This document shows, piece after piece, positions 8,251 through 16,443 of a stretch of 64,000 nt of DNA. The stretch's first letter is position 1. Each line of letters starts with the position of its first letter. The notes below the pieces were generated by a model. It did not search any database. It had not been told where the DNA came from and saw only the letters and a list, made by a program, of their open reading frames with translations. This DNA comes from Aquimarina sp. Aq107 (GTDB taxonomy: Bacteria > Bacteroidota > Bacteroidia > Flavobacteriales > Flavobacteriaceae): assembly GCF_943733665.1 (NCBI RefSeq), contig NZ_OX030782.1, positions 248,001 to 312,000 on the forward strand, read 5' to 3'. The position numbers and the translations under genes are program-made.

Positions 8251-8339
8251 GGGTTATCAAGTTGGGGTATTCTATTGCTATTTAAGTTTTTTAGGATAGT
8301 AAAAAATACAGTATCTTCATAAGAAATCTTAGGTTTGTT

Positions 8340-9179
8340 ATGAAGTGTATATATGCAATGATCATTCTTGTTTTTTGTACAGCTTGTTCTGGTAATGATG
8401 ATGATGAACAATCAGTAACAACAATCCCTTTTTTATTTGAAGATGGGTTTGAAACACAAGGTGACGATATCGATGAACTTTTTGTGTCTGATGGAAGTAG
8501 ATGGACAAATCTACAACGCACGAATCCATCAAATGAAATTTCGATAGCTACAACCACATTTTCCGAAGGTCAAAATTCAATTCGATTATTGGCTTTACCA
8601 TCTGATAATATATTATCTAAAATGGATATCGAAAAAGAAGGGTTTCGTGCTTTTTCTGGTGATGTAATAATTATTGAAGCTGATTTCTATCTAAATACGA
8701 CAGTTAATATTGAAAATTTACTCTTAATAGATCTTGAATGTTGTTCGTGTTGGGATCCTTCTGTGGTTGGTGATCCATCAACGGATTCTGAAAACCAATG
8801 TCCTGGAGTCCGTTTGATGATGTCCGGAGGAAATGATTTCTTGTCCATTGAGAGAGGAAAAATCTCAGGAAGTACCTTAGAACAAACAACATTTAGTTTT
8901 CCGAGAAACGAATGGGTTTCTGTAAGGTGGGAATTGACATTGTCCGATACGGATACTGGTATAAATAAGTTATTTATTAATGGCGATGAGGTTATTACAA
9001 GGAATGCTATGAATATGCCCAATCCAGAAGTTTTTAGAGATGTTTTTGCCGAAAATGGAATAGAATTTAATTTACAAGAACCTGTCTTTTACGAAAGAGT
9101 ACAAGTTGGAGTTACTGCTAATCCTACATCAGAAAATATAGAGCTGTTCGTAGATGATTTTTCGATTACAATCAATTAA
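8340..9179 (+). CDS. Surface lipoprotein, possible polysaccharide-lyase/LamG-like fold
   Basis: A 279-residue lipoprotein. The signal peptide ends in the lipobox FCTAC with the acylated Cys16, followed by SGNDDDE; an acidic run right after the cysteine is the Bacteroidota signal for export to the cell surface. The mature part alternates strands with ENLLLIDLE, EWVSVRWELTLSD and IELFVDDFSI, which resembles the concanavalin-like jelly roll of heparin-lyase-I-type and LamG proteins. Carbohydrate binding or cleavage is therefore possible but not shown. The CCSCWD stretch near residues 137-142 is unusual for a surface protein. A hairpin at 9306-9335 may end its transcript. Confidence 0.75.
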   Translation: MKCIYAMIILVFCTACSGNDDDEQSVTTIPFLFEDGFETQGDDIDELFVSDGSRWTNLQRTNPSNEISIATTTFSEGQNSIRLLALPSDNILSKMDIEKEGFRAFSGDVIIIEADFYLNTTVNIENLLLIDLECCSCWDPSVVGDPSTDSENQCPGVRLMMSGGNDFLSIERGKISGSTLEQTTFSFPRNEWVSVRWELTLSDTDTGINKLFINGDEVITRNAMNMPNPEVFRDVFAENGIEFNLQEPVFYERVQVGVTANPTSENIELFVDDFSITIN

Positions 9180-9305
9180 AAAATATTTGATTGTATATAC
9201 CTTTTAGTATGATATAGGATATATTAGACTGAGAAAAATATTAGAAATCCGTATTAAATTTATGCCAACGGAATTGAAGAAGAATGATGATTTTTTTGGT
9301 TTATT

Positions 9306-9335
9306 AAAAGAATCAAATTTATAACTGATTCTTTT
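9306..9335 (+). terminator. Terminator-like hairpin
   Basis: AAAAGAATCA (9306-9315) and TGATTCTTTT (9326-9335) are perfectly complementary around a 10-nt loop. It lies 127 bases after the lipoprotein gene and 79 bases before the kinase-aminotransferase fusion. The stem is AT-rich and the T-tract is part of the stem, so its efficiency is uncertain. Confidence 0.45.
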
Positions 9336-9413
9336 CGTGATTGCTGGTTGGATACAGTATATTTATCATAGTATTTTAAAAATAGATATTTAATTTTTTT
9401 TTTAATTCATGCA

Positions 9414-11687
9414 ATGGTAGCTAAACTGTTAGAAGCTGAATTTTCTTTTCAGAAACCAGAAGTCAAAAGATTGAATGGTTATGATAACGTAAATTACATC
9501 GTTAAAACCAATACAGAGAAATATATATTTAAAACATATTCTTTTGATAAAGAATTGTTTTCTGTTCTCAAAGCAGAAAATGAATTACTACTACACCTTC
9601 AGCAAAAGGAAACAAATACATTTCCGAAACCTATCGCTTTTACAGATGGTAGTTTAATAAAACTAGTAGACATTGATGGGAGTAAGATGATTTGTAGGAT
9701 GCTCTCGTTTCTGGACGGATCTTTTTTAGGAGATATCAATCCAAACAAAGAATTAATGTATTCTTTAGGAGGTTTTCTGGCAGAAATGAATCTTAAATTT
9801 CAAGAATTTGATAGTTATGTGTTACAAGCCAGGCAATGGGAGTGGGATATTCAGTACGTGTATTTAAATAAAAAATATTTGGATGATATTTCGGATCCTC
9901 GTGATAAGAATATAGTTGATTATTTTTTTCAACAGTACGAAGAAAATGTGGTTCAGATACTACCAGAGTTAAGAAAGCAGATAATTCATAACGATGCTAA
10001 TGAATGGAATATTCTTATAAAAAATAATCATGTTTCTGGAATTATTGATTTTGGAGATTTAGCGCATTCTCAGTTAATAAATGAAATAGCGATTGCAATT
10101 ACATATAGCTGTTACGATAAAGAAACTCCTTTGGATTGGGCGTCTTCTCTTTTAAAAGGATACCATAAAATACTTCCTTTAGAAGAAAAAGAAATCAAAG
10201 TACTGTATTATCTTATTGCAGCAAGACTTTGTACCAGTGTATGTAATTCTGCCCATTCTCGAAAAGTAAATCCTGACAATGTTTATGCCACGGTAAGCGA
10301 AAAATATGCTTGGCAAATGTTATATAAATGGATGAGAATTAATCCTATTAAGGCCGAGAATGTTTTTAGAAGAGCAATAGGTTTTTTACCTATTGAAAAC
10401 CCATTAACTACAGAAGAACAAATAAAAAGAAGGCATACCAATATAAGTCCTATTGTTAGTTTAAGTTATGAAGAACCCATCTCGATGAGTCGTTCCGCTT
10501 TTCAATATATGTATGATACCGATGGGAATACTTTTTTGGATGCTTATAATAATATTCCACATGTTGGACATTCACACCCAAGAGTAGTAAAAGCAGGACA
10601 AAAACAAATGGCGAGATTGAATACCAATACTAGGTATTTATATGATTTACTACCTACTTATGCAGAGAAGTTACTATCAAAATTTCCGGATTCGCTTTCT
10701 AAAGTGTTTTTTGTAAACTCAGGAAGTGCAGCTAGTGATTTAGCAATGCGAATGGTATATGCTCATACGGGATATAAAAAAACAATGGTTATGGAACATG
10801 GGTATCACGGTAATACGCAGATTTCTATTGATATAAGTGATTATAAATTTAATAACCCAAAAGGTCAAGGACAGAAAGGAAATATTCTAAAAACTCCAAT
10901 TCCTGATACGTATAGAGGGAAATATACTGAACGAAATGCAGGTGAGTTATATGCAGAAGATGCAGTGAAACAAATAGAAAATTCTAGTACTCCGATTGGG
11001 GCTTTTATAACAGAACCAGTTGTGGGGTGCGGAGGACAAGTACCTCTTGCTGCTGGATATCTAAAAAAAGTATATCCAGCAATTAGAAAACAAGGAGGAG
11101 TTTGTGTCAGTGATGAGGTGCAGACAGGTTTTGGACGTTTAGGAGACTATTTCTGGGGATTTGAATCACAAGATGTTGTCCCAGATATGGTGATTGTTGG
11201 AAAGCCAATAGCAAATGGACATCCTATGGGAGCTGTTATTACCACAGAAGAAATAGCTCAATCTTTTGGTCAAGGTGTAGAGTTTTTCAGCTCTTTTGGG
11301 GGTAATCCTGTTTCTTGTGCAATTGGATTATCAGTCTTAGATGTTATAGAAGAAGAAAAATTACAGCATAATGCTAAACAAGTAGGAGATTACTATAAAT
11401 CTCTACTATGCGATCTTCAAAATAAATATGATTGCATTGGAGATGTAAGAGGGTCAGGATTGTTTTTAGGTATAGAAATTATAAAAGCAGAAAATAACGA
11501 AACGAATAAGACATTAGCACATCATATTAAGAACGAATTACGGAATAAGTTTATACTAATTAGTACAGATGGACCAGATGATAGTGTCTTGAAAACGAAA
11601 CCTCCTTTGTGTTTTACTAAAGAAAATGCAAAAGAAGTAGTAGATACTATCGATGAAATATTAGAAAGGTATTATGATAAAAATTAG
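9414..11687 (+). CDS. APH-like kinase fused to a class III PLP aminotransferase-fold lyase
   Basis: A 757-residue two-enzyme fusion. Residues 1-320 are an aminoglycoside-phosphotransferase/choline-kinase-type kinase with the catalytic HNDANEWN (His192, Asp194, Asn199) and the Mg-binding IDFGD (Asp212). Residues 335-757 are a complete class III PLP enzyme: NSGSAASDLA for phosphate binding, YHGN for ring stacking, DEVQTGFGR, and GKPIANGHP with the Schiff-base Lys597. In animals the matching stand-alone proteins are hydroxylysine kinase (APH family) and the phospho-lyases for ethanolamine phosphate and 5-phosphohydroxylysine (class III). The fusion therefore probably phosphorylates an amino alcohol and then eliminates phosphate and ammonia. 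That assignment is inference. modA follows after 3 bases. Confidence 0.88.
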   Translation: MVAKLLEAEFSFQKPEVKRLNGYDNVNYIVKTNTEKYIFKTYSFDKELFSVLKAENELLLHLQQKETNTFPKPIAFTDGSLIKLVDIDGSKMICRMLSFLDGSFLGDINPNKELMYSLGGFLAEMNLKFQEFDSYVLQARQWEWDIQYVYLNKKYLDDISDPRDKNIVDYFFQQYEENVVQILPELRKQIIHNDANEWNILIKNNHVSGIIDFGDLAHSQLINEIAIAITYSCYDKETPLDWASSLLKGYHKILPLEEKEIKVLYYLIAARLCTSVCNSAHSRKVNPDNVYATVSEKYAWQMLYKWMRINPIKAENVFRRAIGFLPIENPLTTEEQIKRRHTNISPIVSLSYEEPISMSRSAFQYMYDTDGNTFLDAYNNIPHVGHSHPRVVKAGQKQMARLNTNTRYLYDLLPTYAEKLLSKFPDSLSKVFFVNSGSAASDLAMRMVYAHTGYKKTMVMEHGYHGNTQISIDISDYKFNNPKGQGQKGNILKTPIPDTYRGKYTERNAGELYAEDAVKQIENSSTPIGAFITEPVVGCGGQVPLAAGYLKKVYPAIRKQGGVCVSDEVQTGFGRLGDYFWGFESQDVVPDMVIVGKPIANGHPMGAVITTEEIAQSFGQGVEFFSSFGGNPVSCAIGLSVLDVIEEEKLQHNAKQVGDYYKSLLCDLQNKYDCIGDVRGSGLFLGIEIIKAENNETNKTLAHHIKNELRNKFILISTDGPDDSVLKTKPPLCFTKENAKEVVDTIDEILERYYDKN

Positions 11688-11690
11688 AAA

Positions 11691-12476
11691 GTGCTAAAAA
11701 CGATTTCTTTAAGATTACCAAAATTTAAACTTGAAATTTACAGTATCATTATTCTGATTACTGTTGGATGTAAAGAGCCCAAAAAGGAGACGATTACTAT
11801 TGCTGCTGCGGCTAATATGCAATACGCAATCGAGGAAATTTCTAACGCATTTACAAAACAAACAGGAGTGCCTTGTGAATTGGTAATTAGTTCTTCAGGA
11901 AAATTAACAGCACAAATTATAGAAGGCGCACCATATGATATTTTCGTTTCTGCAAATATGAAATATCCAAATGAAATTCATGAAAATAAATTAGCCTTAG
12001 AAACTCCTAAAGTTTATGCATATGGACAATTGGTGTTATGGTCTATGGATCAAGAATTAACTCCTTCTTTAGAAATATTGACTGATAGCCGCGTTGTTAA
12101 CGTAGCGATAGCAAACCCTAGAACAGCACCATATGGTAAGGCAGCGGTAGAGATACTAAACAAAAATAACATATATGATGCTGTGGCGGACAAATTGGTT
12201 TATGGAGAAAGTGTTTCTCAGACGAATCAATTTATACTATCCAAATCTTCTGAAATCGGTTTTACTGCAATGTCCGTAGTGTTATCTAAAAAGATAAAAG
12301 ATCAAGGGCGATGGATTCCTCTTGATAAAAAAGAGTATACGCCAATCGAACAAGGAGCCGTTATGATTAAAAGAGAAATTCAAGATTCTACGAATATTAG
12401 AAAATTTTATGAGTTTCTTTTTTCTAAAGATGCTAGAGAAATACTAGAAGATTTCGGATATTTAGTAGTTGAATAA
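11691..12476 (+). CDS. modA: Molybdate ABC transporter substrate-binding lipoprotein
   Basis: A 261-residue periplasmic binding protein of the ModA type. A signal segment ends at the lipobox TVGC, so it is membrane-anchored as a lipoprotein. The family marks are ITIAAAANMQYAIEEI, SSSGKLTAQI with the oxyanion-binding serines, GAPYDIFVSAN and ANPRTAPYGKAAVE. It captures molybdate or tungstate and hands it to ModB. The start is GTG 11691, three bases after the upstream stop; no ATG in frame would keep the signal peptide. The gene overlaps the next one by one base (TAATG). Molybdate and tungstate binding cannot be told apart from the sequence. Confidence 0.93.
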   Translation: MLKTISLRLPKFKLEIYSIIILITVGCKEPKKETITIAAAANMQYAIEEISNAFTKQTGVPCELVISSSGKLTAQIIEGAPYDIFVSANMKYPNEIHENKLALETPKVYAYGQLVLWSMDQELTPSLEILTDSRVVNVAIANPRTAPYGKAAVEILNKNNIYDAVADKLVYGESVSQTNQFILSKSSEIGFTAMSVVLSKKIKDQGRWIPLDKKEYTPIEQGAVMIKREIQDSTNIRKFYEFLFSKDAREILEDFGYLVVE

Positions 12477-12877
12477 TGAATGTTTTCTCAGGGCATATAT
12501 CAGATATACAGGTAAGCAAAAATTTATCGATGGTTTCTATTGAAATAAATGAGTATATAAAGCTCAAAACTATTTTAGTCGAAACTCCTGATACTGCTCC
12601 TTATCTGCACAAAGGGAATTTAGTGAAGTTATTGTTTAAAGAAACCGAAGTAATCATTAGTAAAGATGATTCATCTTTAATTAGCATTCAAAATAAAATT
12701 CCTGCGACAATAAAAAAGTGTGATAGTGGAGTTTTATTAAGTAAGATAACTTTACGCACAGCTATAGGAGATATTGTCGCTATAATTACTACAGAAATTT
12801 TAAATGAACTTTCATTGAAAGAAAATTTAGCAGTAATTGTGATGATTAAGGTAAACGAAATTATGCTTTCTAAATGA
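12476..12877 (+). CDS. Stand-alone di-Mop molybdate-binding protein
   Basis: A 133-residue protein made of two Mop/TOBE-like repeats, about residues 1-63 and 68-133. The second repeat keeps the typical pattern: NKIPATIKK, then DIVAIITTEIL, then a final IKVNEIMLS strand. Mop repeats bind molybdate in oligomers (molbindins) or form the ligand-binding tail of ModE and ModC. Here no ModE DNA-binding domain is attached. It overlaps modA by one base and modB by four, so it is translated with the transporter. It may store or buffer molybdate, or sense it. The first repeat is diverged. Confidence 0.78.
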   Translation: MNVFSGHISDIQVSKNLSMVSIEINEYIKLKTILVETPDTAPYLHKGNLVKLLFKETEVIISKDDSSLISIQNKIPATIKKCDSGVLLSKITLRTAIGDIVAIITTEILNELSLKENLAVIVMIKVNEIMLSK

Positions 12878-13548
12878 TAGATTGGGGGCCAATCATATTA
12901 ACTACTAAACTTGCATTAGTAACGACAGTTGTTTTGCTGGTAATTTCAATTCCATTGGCCTATTGGTTAGCATATTCAAAATCTAGGATTAAACCGATTG
13001 TAGAAACCCTAGTAAGTATGCCGTTAGTATTGCCGCCAACCGTATTGGGATTTTATCTATTAATGGTATTTAGTCCAGGAAACAGTCTTGGTAGTTGGTT
13101 ACAGGATGTTTTTGGAATTCGATTAATTTTTTCATTTTCAGGATTAGTGATAGGATCAGTTATTTATAGCCTTCCTTTTATGGTTGGACCTATTCAATCT
13201 GGTTTATCTGGTTTATCTAGTTCTTTACAGGAGGCTTCCTATGTGTTAGGTAAATCTAAAATGAAAACACTTATTAGTGTTTTATTACCAAATATAAAAC
13301 CTTCTATATTAACAGGGATTGTATTGGCTTTTGCTCATACTGTTGGTGAATTTGGGGTTGTTCTAATGATTGGGGGTAATATTCCTGATAAAACGAAAGT
13401 GGTTTCAATAGCAATATATGACGAAGTTGAAGCATTAAATTATAGCGGTGCAAATATGTATTCATTGCTATTGTTTATAGTAACCTTTGTGATTTTATTA
13501 TTGGTGTATTTAATTAACGGAGGATATTTAAAACGGTTTTGGAAATGA
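12874..13548 (+). CDS. modB: Molybdate ABC transporter permease
   Basis: A 224-residue inner-membrane permease with about five helices. The ABC-binding EAA loop is visible as LQEASYVLGKSKMKTLISVLLPNIKP (about 117-142), followed by AFAHTVGEFGVVLMIGGNIP, a strong ModB signature. It forms the channel through which ModA-delivered molybdate enters. It overlaps the preceding gene by ATGA (12874-12877) and modC in the same way. Confidence 0.95.
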   Translation: MIDWGPIILTTKLALVTTVVLLVISIPLAYWLAYSKSRIKPIVETLVSMPLVLPPTVLGFYLLMVFSPGNSLGSWLQDVFGIRLIFSFSGLVIGSVIYSLPFMVGPIQSGLSGLSSSLQEASYVLGKSKMKTLISVLLPNIKPSILTGIVLAFAHTVGEFGVVLMIGGNIPDKTKVVSIAIYDEVEALNYSGANMYSLLLFIVTFVILLLVYLINGGYLKRFWK

Positions 13549-14417
13549 TAGAAGTTACCATTGATAAGAAGCTCCAAACGGCTGAAGGAAATATGAAGCT
13601 TGATATTCGATTGAGTATAGAGAAAGGGCAATTGGTTACTTTATATGGGGCTTCTGGAGCAGGAAAGACATCAATTCTTAGAATCATCGCTGGGTTGCTT
13701 TCGGCAGATAGTGGACAGATTGTAGTAGACGGTACATATTGGTTAGATGATAATAGAAAGATCAGTTTTAGTCCTCAACAACGTAGAATTGGATATGTTT
13801 TTCAAGATTATGCCTTATTTCCAAATATGACAGTGCAAGAAAATCTAGAATTTGCCTTAGGAAAAGGTCAAGACAAAAGTGTTATTGAAGAATTGATTTC
13901 TATAGTAGCTTTGGATAAACTTAAGAATAGAAAGCCAAATACATTATCAGGAGGTCAACAACAAAGAGTGGCATTGGCTCGGGCATTGGTTCGCAAACCA
14001 AAGGTTTTATTGTTGGATGAACCCTTGTCTGCGCTTGATATAAAAATGCGTAGCAAATTGCAGGATTATATACTAAAAGTACATCGAGAATATGAGCTAA
14101 CCACAATTTTGGTAAGTCACGATATTGGAGAAATTATTAAGATGTCTGATAAAGTATATTGTCTTGAAGATGGTAAGATAACTAAAGTAGGAGATTCGTT
14201 ATCCGTTTTTACGGATAATCAACTAAGTGGTAAATATCAGTTTACAGGAGAAGTGATTAACATAGAATCGGAAGATGTTGTATTCATAGTTACAGTTCTT
14301 ATTGGTAATAATGTAGTTAAGGTCATCGCACAGGAATCGGAAATTAGTAGTCTAACTATTGGAGATAAAGTTGTTGTAGCTTCTAAAGCTTTTAATCCTG
14401 TACTTATAAAAATTTAA
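13545..14417 (+). CDS. modC: Molybdate ABC transporter ATP-binding protein
   Basis: A 290-residue ABC ATPase with a C-terminal TOBE domain. Walker A is GASGAGKTS, the Q-loop is YVFQDYALFPNMTV, the signature is LSGGQQQRVALARAL, Walker B is VLLLDEPLSALD and the switch His lies in LVSHDIGE. The last 65 residues (from YQFTGEV) form one TOBE/Mop repeat, as in ModC. It powers the ModB channel. ATG 13545 is preferred: it overlaps the modB stop as ATGA, like the other junctions. A TTG two codons upstream is also possible. Confidence 0.94.
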   Translation: MIEVTIDKKLQTAEGNMKLDIRLSIEKGQLVTLYGASGAGKTSILRIIAGLLSADSGQIVVDGTYWLDDNRKISFSPQQRRIGYVFQDYALFPNMTVQENLEFALGKGQDKSVIEELISIVALDKLKNRKPNTLSGGQQQRVALARALVRKPKVLLLDEPLSALDIKMRSKLQDYILKVHREYELTTILVSHDIGEIIKMSDKVYCLEDGKITKVGDSLSVFTDNQLSGKYQFTGEVINIESEDVVFIVTVLIGNNVVKVIAQESEISSLTIGDKVVVASKAFNPVLIKI

Positions 14418-14423
14418 GAATCT

Positions 14424-14957
14424 ATGAAAGTTGAAAAAGTAAGTTTACCTAAGACTTCATTACTACTTAAAAACAAGTATGATTATTCTGATAGTTTTAA
14501 AAGTGAGTTTACGGATAAAGAGGATGTCGTAGATATCTTAGTAATCACTAAATCCTTTTTTTCTACTTCTCCTAAATGGATTGAAAAACTATTTGTGTTA
14601 AGAAATCAGATAGTTGCAGTTTTTGGACTTAAAACTGGAGATAGCCTGGATAAGAGAAAAGAAACATTAAATAATTTTAAAGGAGAGATCGGAGATAAAA
14701 TAGGGATTTTTAAAGTATTTGATAAATCGGAGAATGAAATTATTCTGGGAGAAGACGATACGCATCTTAATTTTAGAGTTTCTCTACTCTTAGATTCAAA
14801 ACCTAATTCGAGTAAAAATCTTACTATTTCGACAATTGTAAATTTTAATAATTGGTTTGGGAAATTGTATTTTTTACCTGTAAAACCATTTCATAAACTC
14901 ATTGTTCCAACCATGCTTAAAAGTACTATTAGAGGATCAATTGCTCCGAGTCAGTAA
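14424..14957 (+). CDS. DUF2867 family protein
   Basis: A 177-residue protein matching DUF2867: an early DYSDSFK segment, then EKLFVLRNQIVAVFGLK, EIILGEDDTHLNFRVSLLLD, and the end FYFLP-type region NWFGKLYFLPVKPFHKLIVPTML. The fold is probably an alpha/beta lipid- or ligand-binding type; the function is not established. It follows modC after 6 bases and is the last gene of the mod operon, so a role linked to that operon is possible. Its last 29 bases overlap the end of the convergent DUF4230 gene. Confidence 0.8.
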   Translation: MKVEKVSLPKTSLLLKNKYDYSDSFKSEFTDKEDVVDILVITKSFFSTSPKWIEKLFVLRNQIVAVFGLKTGDSLDKRKETLNNFKGEIGDKIGIFKVFDKSENEIILGEDDTHLNFRVSLLLDSKPNSSKNLTISTIVNFNNWFGKLYFLPVKPFHKLIVPTMLKSTIRGSIAPSQ

Positions 14958-15534
14958 TAGAATTACCTTTATAAACTAGTTTCCATCCTAAGGAATTGGT
15001 AAGAATGTAAATCTTTTGTAGCTCACTAATTAAACGATTTTCTGCATTAGATTTTAGTGTAGAGGCTTCTATCTTTTTGTTAAGCTGTCTCGTAACTTCT
15101 TTTTGTATGAGGTTATGATCTTCAGGACTGAATTGATTAAAAAAATCTTCTTCTAGATCGTGATATTTTATGTTGGGATTGATGTTAATCTCAGCTTCAG
15201 GGATACTGGTAATTGTAAGTGTCTTATTAGTTTGATCGATTTGGTGTTTGATCTTGCTTAAGTCATAGGAAACGGTAACACCAGCATTTACCACAACAAT
15301 AGCCTTTTTTTCAGCAGTCAAAATATCCAAGTAATATTTTTTGGCATCTTTATAGGTAATAACTTCGGAGAAATGCCCTTCGGTAACAACTAATTTCCCA
15401 ACATTTTTTATTTGGTCAAGTATAAGATCAGAAGACTCTAATTCAGTTTTTTGGGATGTAGCTTGATTGATAAAATAACTAATGCCAACTGCTATGAATG
15501 CAGCAATTAAGGCACCAAGAAGAAAATTACGCAT
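14929..15534 (-). CDS. DUF4230 membrane-anchored protein
   Basis: A 201-residue protein with one N-terminal membrane helix (about 4-22) and an extracytoplasmic remainder. It matches DUF4230: VGKLVVTEGHFSEVITYKD, then the TAEKKAIVVVNAGVTVSYDLSKI strand pair, then a helical ENRLISELQKI segment near the end. Members are widespread in Bacteroidota and Firmicutes and have no assigned function. It ends inside the 3' end of the DUF2867 gene, a 29-base tail-to-tail coding overlap, and no terminator hairpin lies between them. Confidence 0.82.
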   Translation of the reverse strand: MRNFLLGALIAAFIAVGISYFINQATSQKTELESSDLILDQIKNVGKLVVTEGHFSEVITYKDAKKYYLDILTAEKKAIVVVNAGVTVSYDLSKIKHQIDQTNKTLTITSIPEAEININPNIKYHDLEEDFFNQFSPEDHNLIQKEVTRQLNKKIEASTLKSNAENRLISELQKIYILTNSLGWKLVYKGNSITDSEQLIL

Positions 15535-15573
15535 ATTTTTATAAGTCAGGTTTTTTATAAAAATACATAAAAA

Positions 15574-15602
15574 AATAGCCTCTCCATTATAGAAAGGCTA
15601 TT
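15574..15602 (-). terminator. Intrinsic terminator of the DUF4136 gene
   Basis: AATAGCCT (15574-15581) pairs with AGGCTATT (15595-15602), and the inner bases extend the stem with one mismatch. On the minus strand a run of seven T follows the stem. It lies 24 bases past the stop codon and is a standard intrinsic terminator. Confidence 0.8.
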
Positions 15603-15626
15603 ATGATATCAATAAGGATAAAATGA

Positions 15627-16157
15627 TTATTTTAATTCTGGAGGGTATTTCTCTAGTATTGCAGATACAATTTGATTCATTTTTTCCTGTTTTTTGTCTA
15701 CTTTTTCGGTTAAGGCTGCTGTTCCCATTCCTTGCCAAATTAATTCATTTTTTGAAGCATCAATAAGATCTATATATAATGTTCCTTCTGTCGTTCTAGA
15801 TACAGTATTAAAACCGCTGTTCCAAAACCAAGGATTCCAGCCCCAGCCGTAACCAAATCCAAAATTATTTTGATAAATATTTACGTTTTCCTTTGTTTTT
15901 GTAAAGATGCTAACCAATACATCCGGGTTTTCAGATTTTGTAAAACCTTTAGCGGTCATATCAGATTCAATAGCTCTTAAAATGCGTTTTTTGTCTAGGT
16001 CACTGATTTCAGCTTTATCTATACCTGGTTTAAAAAAGGCATAGCTTTTGTAACCATTAAAATTAGTTTGCTTATCATAATCAGATGCTACTCTAACAGT
16101 AGAGCAAGAGCCAAGTGTAATGATAAGGATCAGTGATAAAAGAGAGAAAAATTTCAT
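15627..16157 (-). CDS. DUF4136 lipoprotein
   Basis: A 176-residue lipoprotein of the DUF4136 family. The signal peptide ends in LGSC (Cys18). The mature protein begins with the family pattern STVRVASDYDKQTNFNGYKSYAF, continues with a strand-rich region and a Gly/Trp-rich loop (FGYGWGWNPWFWNSG), and ends with a helix and KYPPELK. These proteins sit in the envelope of Bacteroidota and Proteobacteria; no activity is known. It is probably transcribed alone. Confidence 0.85.
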   Translation of the reverse strand: MKFFSLLSLILIITLGSCSTVRVASDYDKQTNFNGYKSYAFFKPGIDKAEISDLDKKRILRAIESDMTAKGFTKSENPDVLVSIFTKTKENVNIYQNNFGFGYGWGWNPWFWNSGFNTVSRTTEGTLYIDLIDASKNELIWQGMGTAALTEKVDKKQEKMNQIVSAILEKYPPELK

Positions 16158-16231
16158 AATCCTGTGTATTAAATGTTCAACAATATTTTTTTAAAAATAT
16201 GCACAACAATCGTACCATGAGTAAGATAGAG

Positions 16232-16408
16232 TTACTCTTTAATGTACTTATTTGTTTTTTTATCATAGCCATAGGGACAATGCCTACAACCGCTCTCGCA
16301 ACAATAACCTCTTTTTAAATGGTATTGTTCCGTAAAACATCGGTACCCTTCTGGAGTAAGATAATAGTCTCCTTCTTCGGGTTTTAGTATTCTTTTTGGA
16401 TTGCTCAT
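16232..16408 (-). CDS. DUF5522 small cysteine-rich protein
   Basis: A 58-residue protein with the DUF5522 signature: YYLTPEGYRCFTEQYHLKRGYCCESGCRHCPYGY. Five cysteines and a His in the RGYCCxxxCRHCPY segment suggest a small metal-binding knuckle. The function is unknown. ATG 16408 is the right start: the promoter element TATTTTTG lies at 16421-16414, so a start further upstream would precede transcription. That spacing implies a leaderless or nearly leaderless mRNA. Confidence 0.85.
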   Translation of the reverse strand: MSNPKRILKPEEGDYYLTPEGYRCFTEQYHLKRGYCCESGCRHCPYGYDKKTNKYIKE

Positions 16409-16443
16409 CGATACAAAAATACTATCTTGCGCTAAGATGCCAA
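16401..16443. promoter_or_regulatory. Two overlapping face-to-face promoters
   Basis: Minus strand: TTG (16443-16441), 19 bases, TATTTTTG (16421-16414), which drives the DUF5522 gene starting at 16408. Plus strand: TTG (16401-16403), 20 bases, TATCTTGC (16424-16431), which drives the operon starting at 16437. Both fit the Bacteroidota TTG / TAnnTTTG pattern, the plus one with one deviation. The two sites share about 30 bases, so RNA polymerase can occupy only one at a time. Confidence 0.55.

Noticed and set aside
9262..9324. 20-codon frame MPTELKKNDD... upstream of the kinase fusion
   Set aside because: Too short, ends inside the hairpin at 9306-9335, no leader or conserved pattern.
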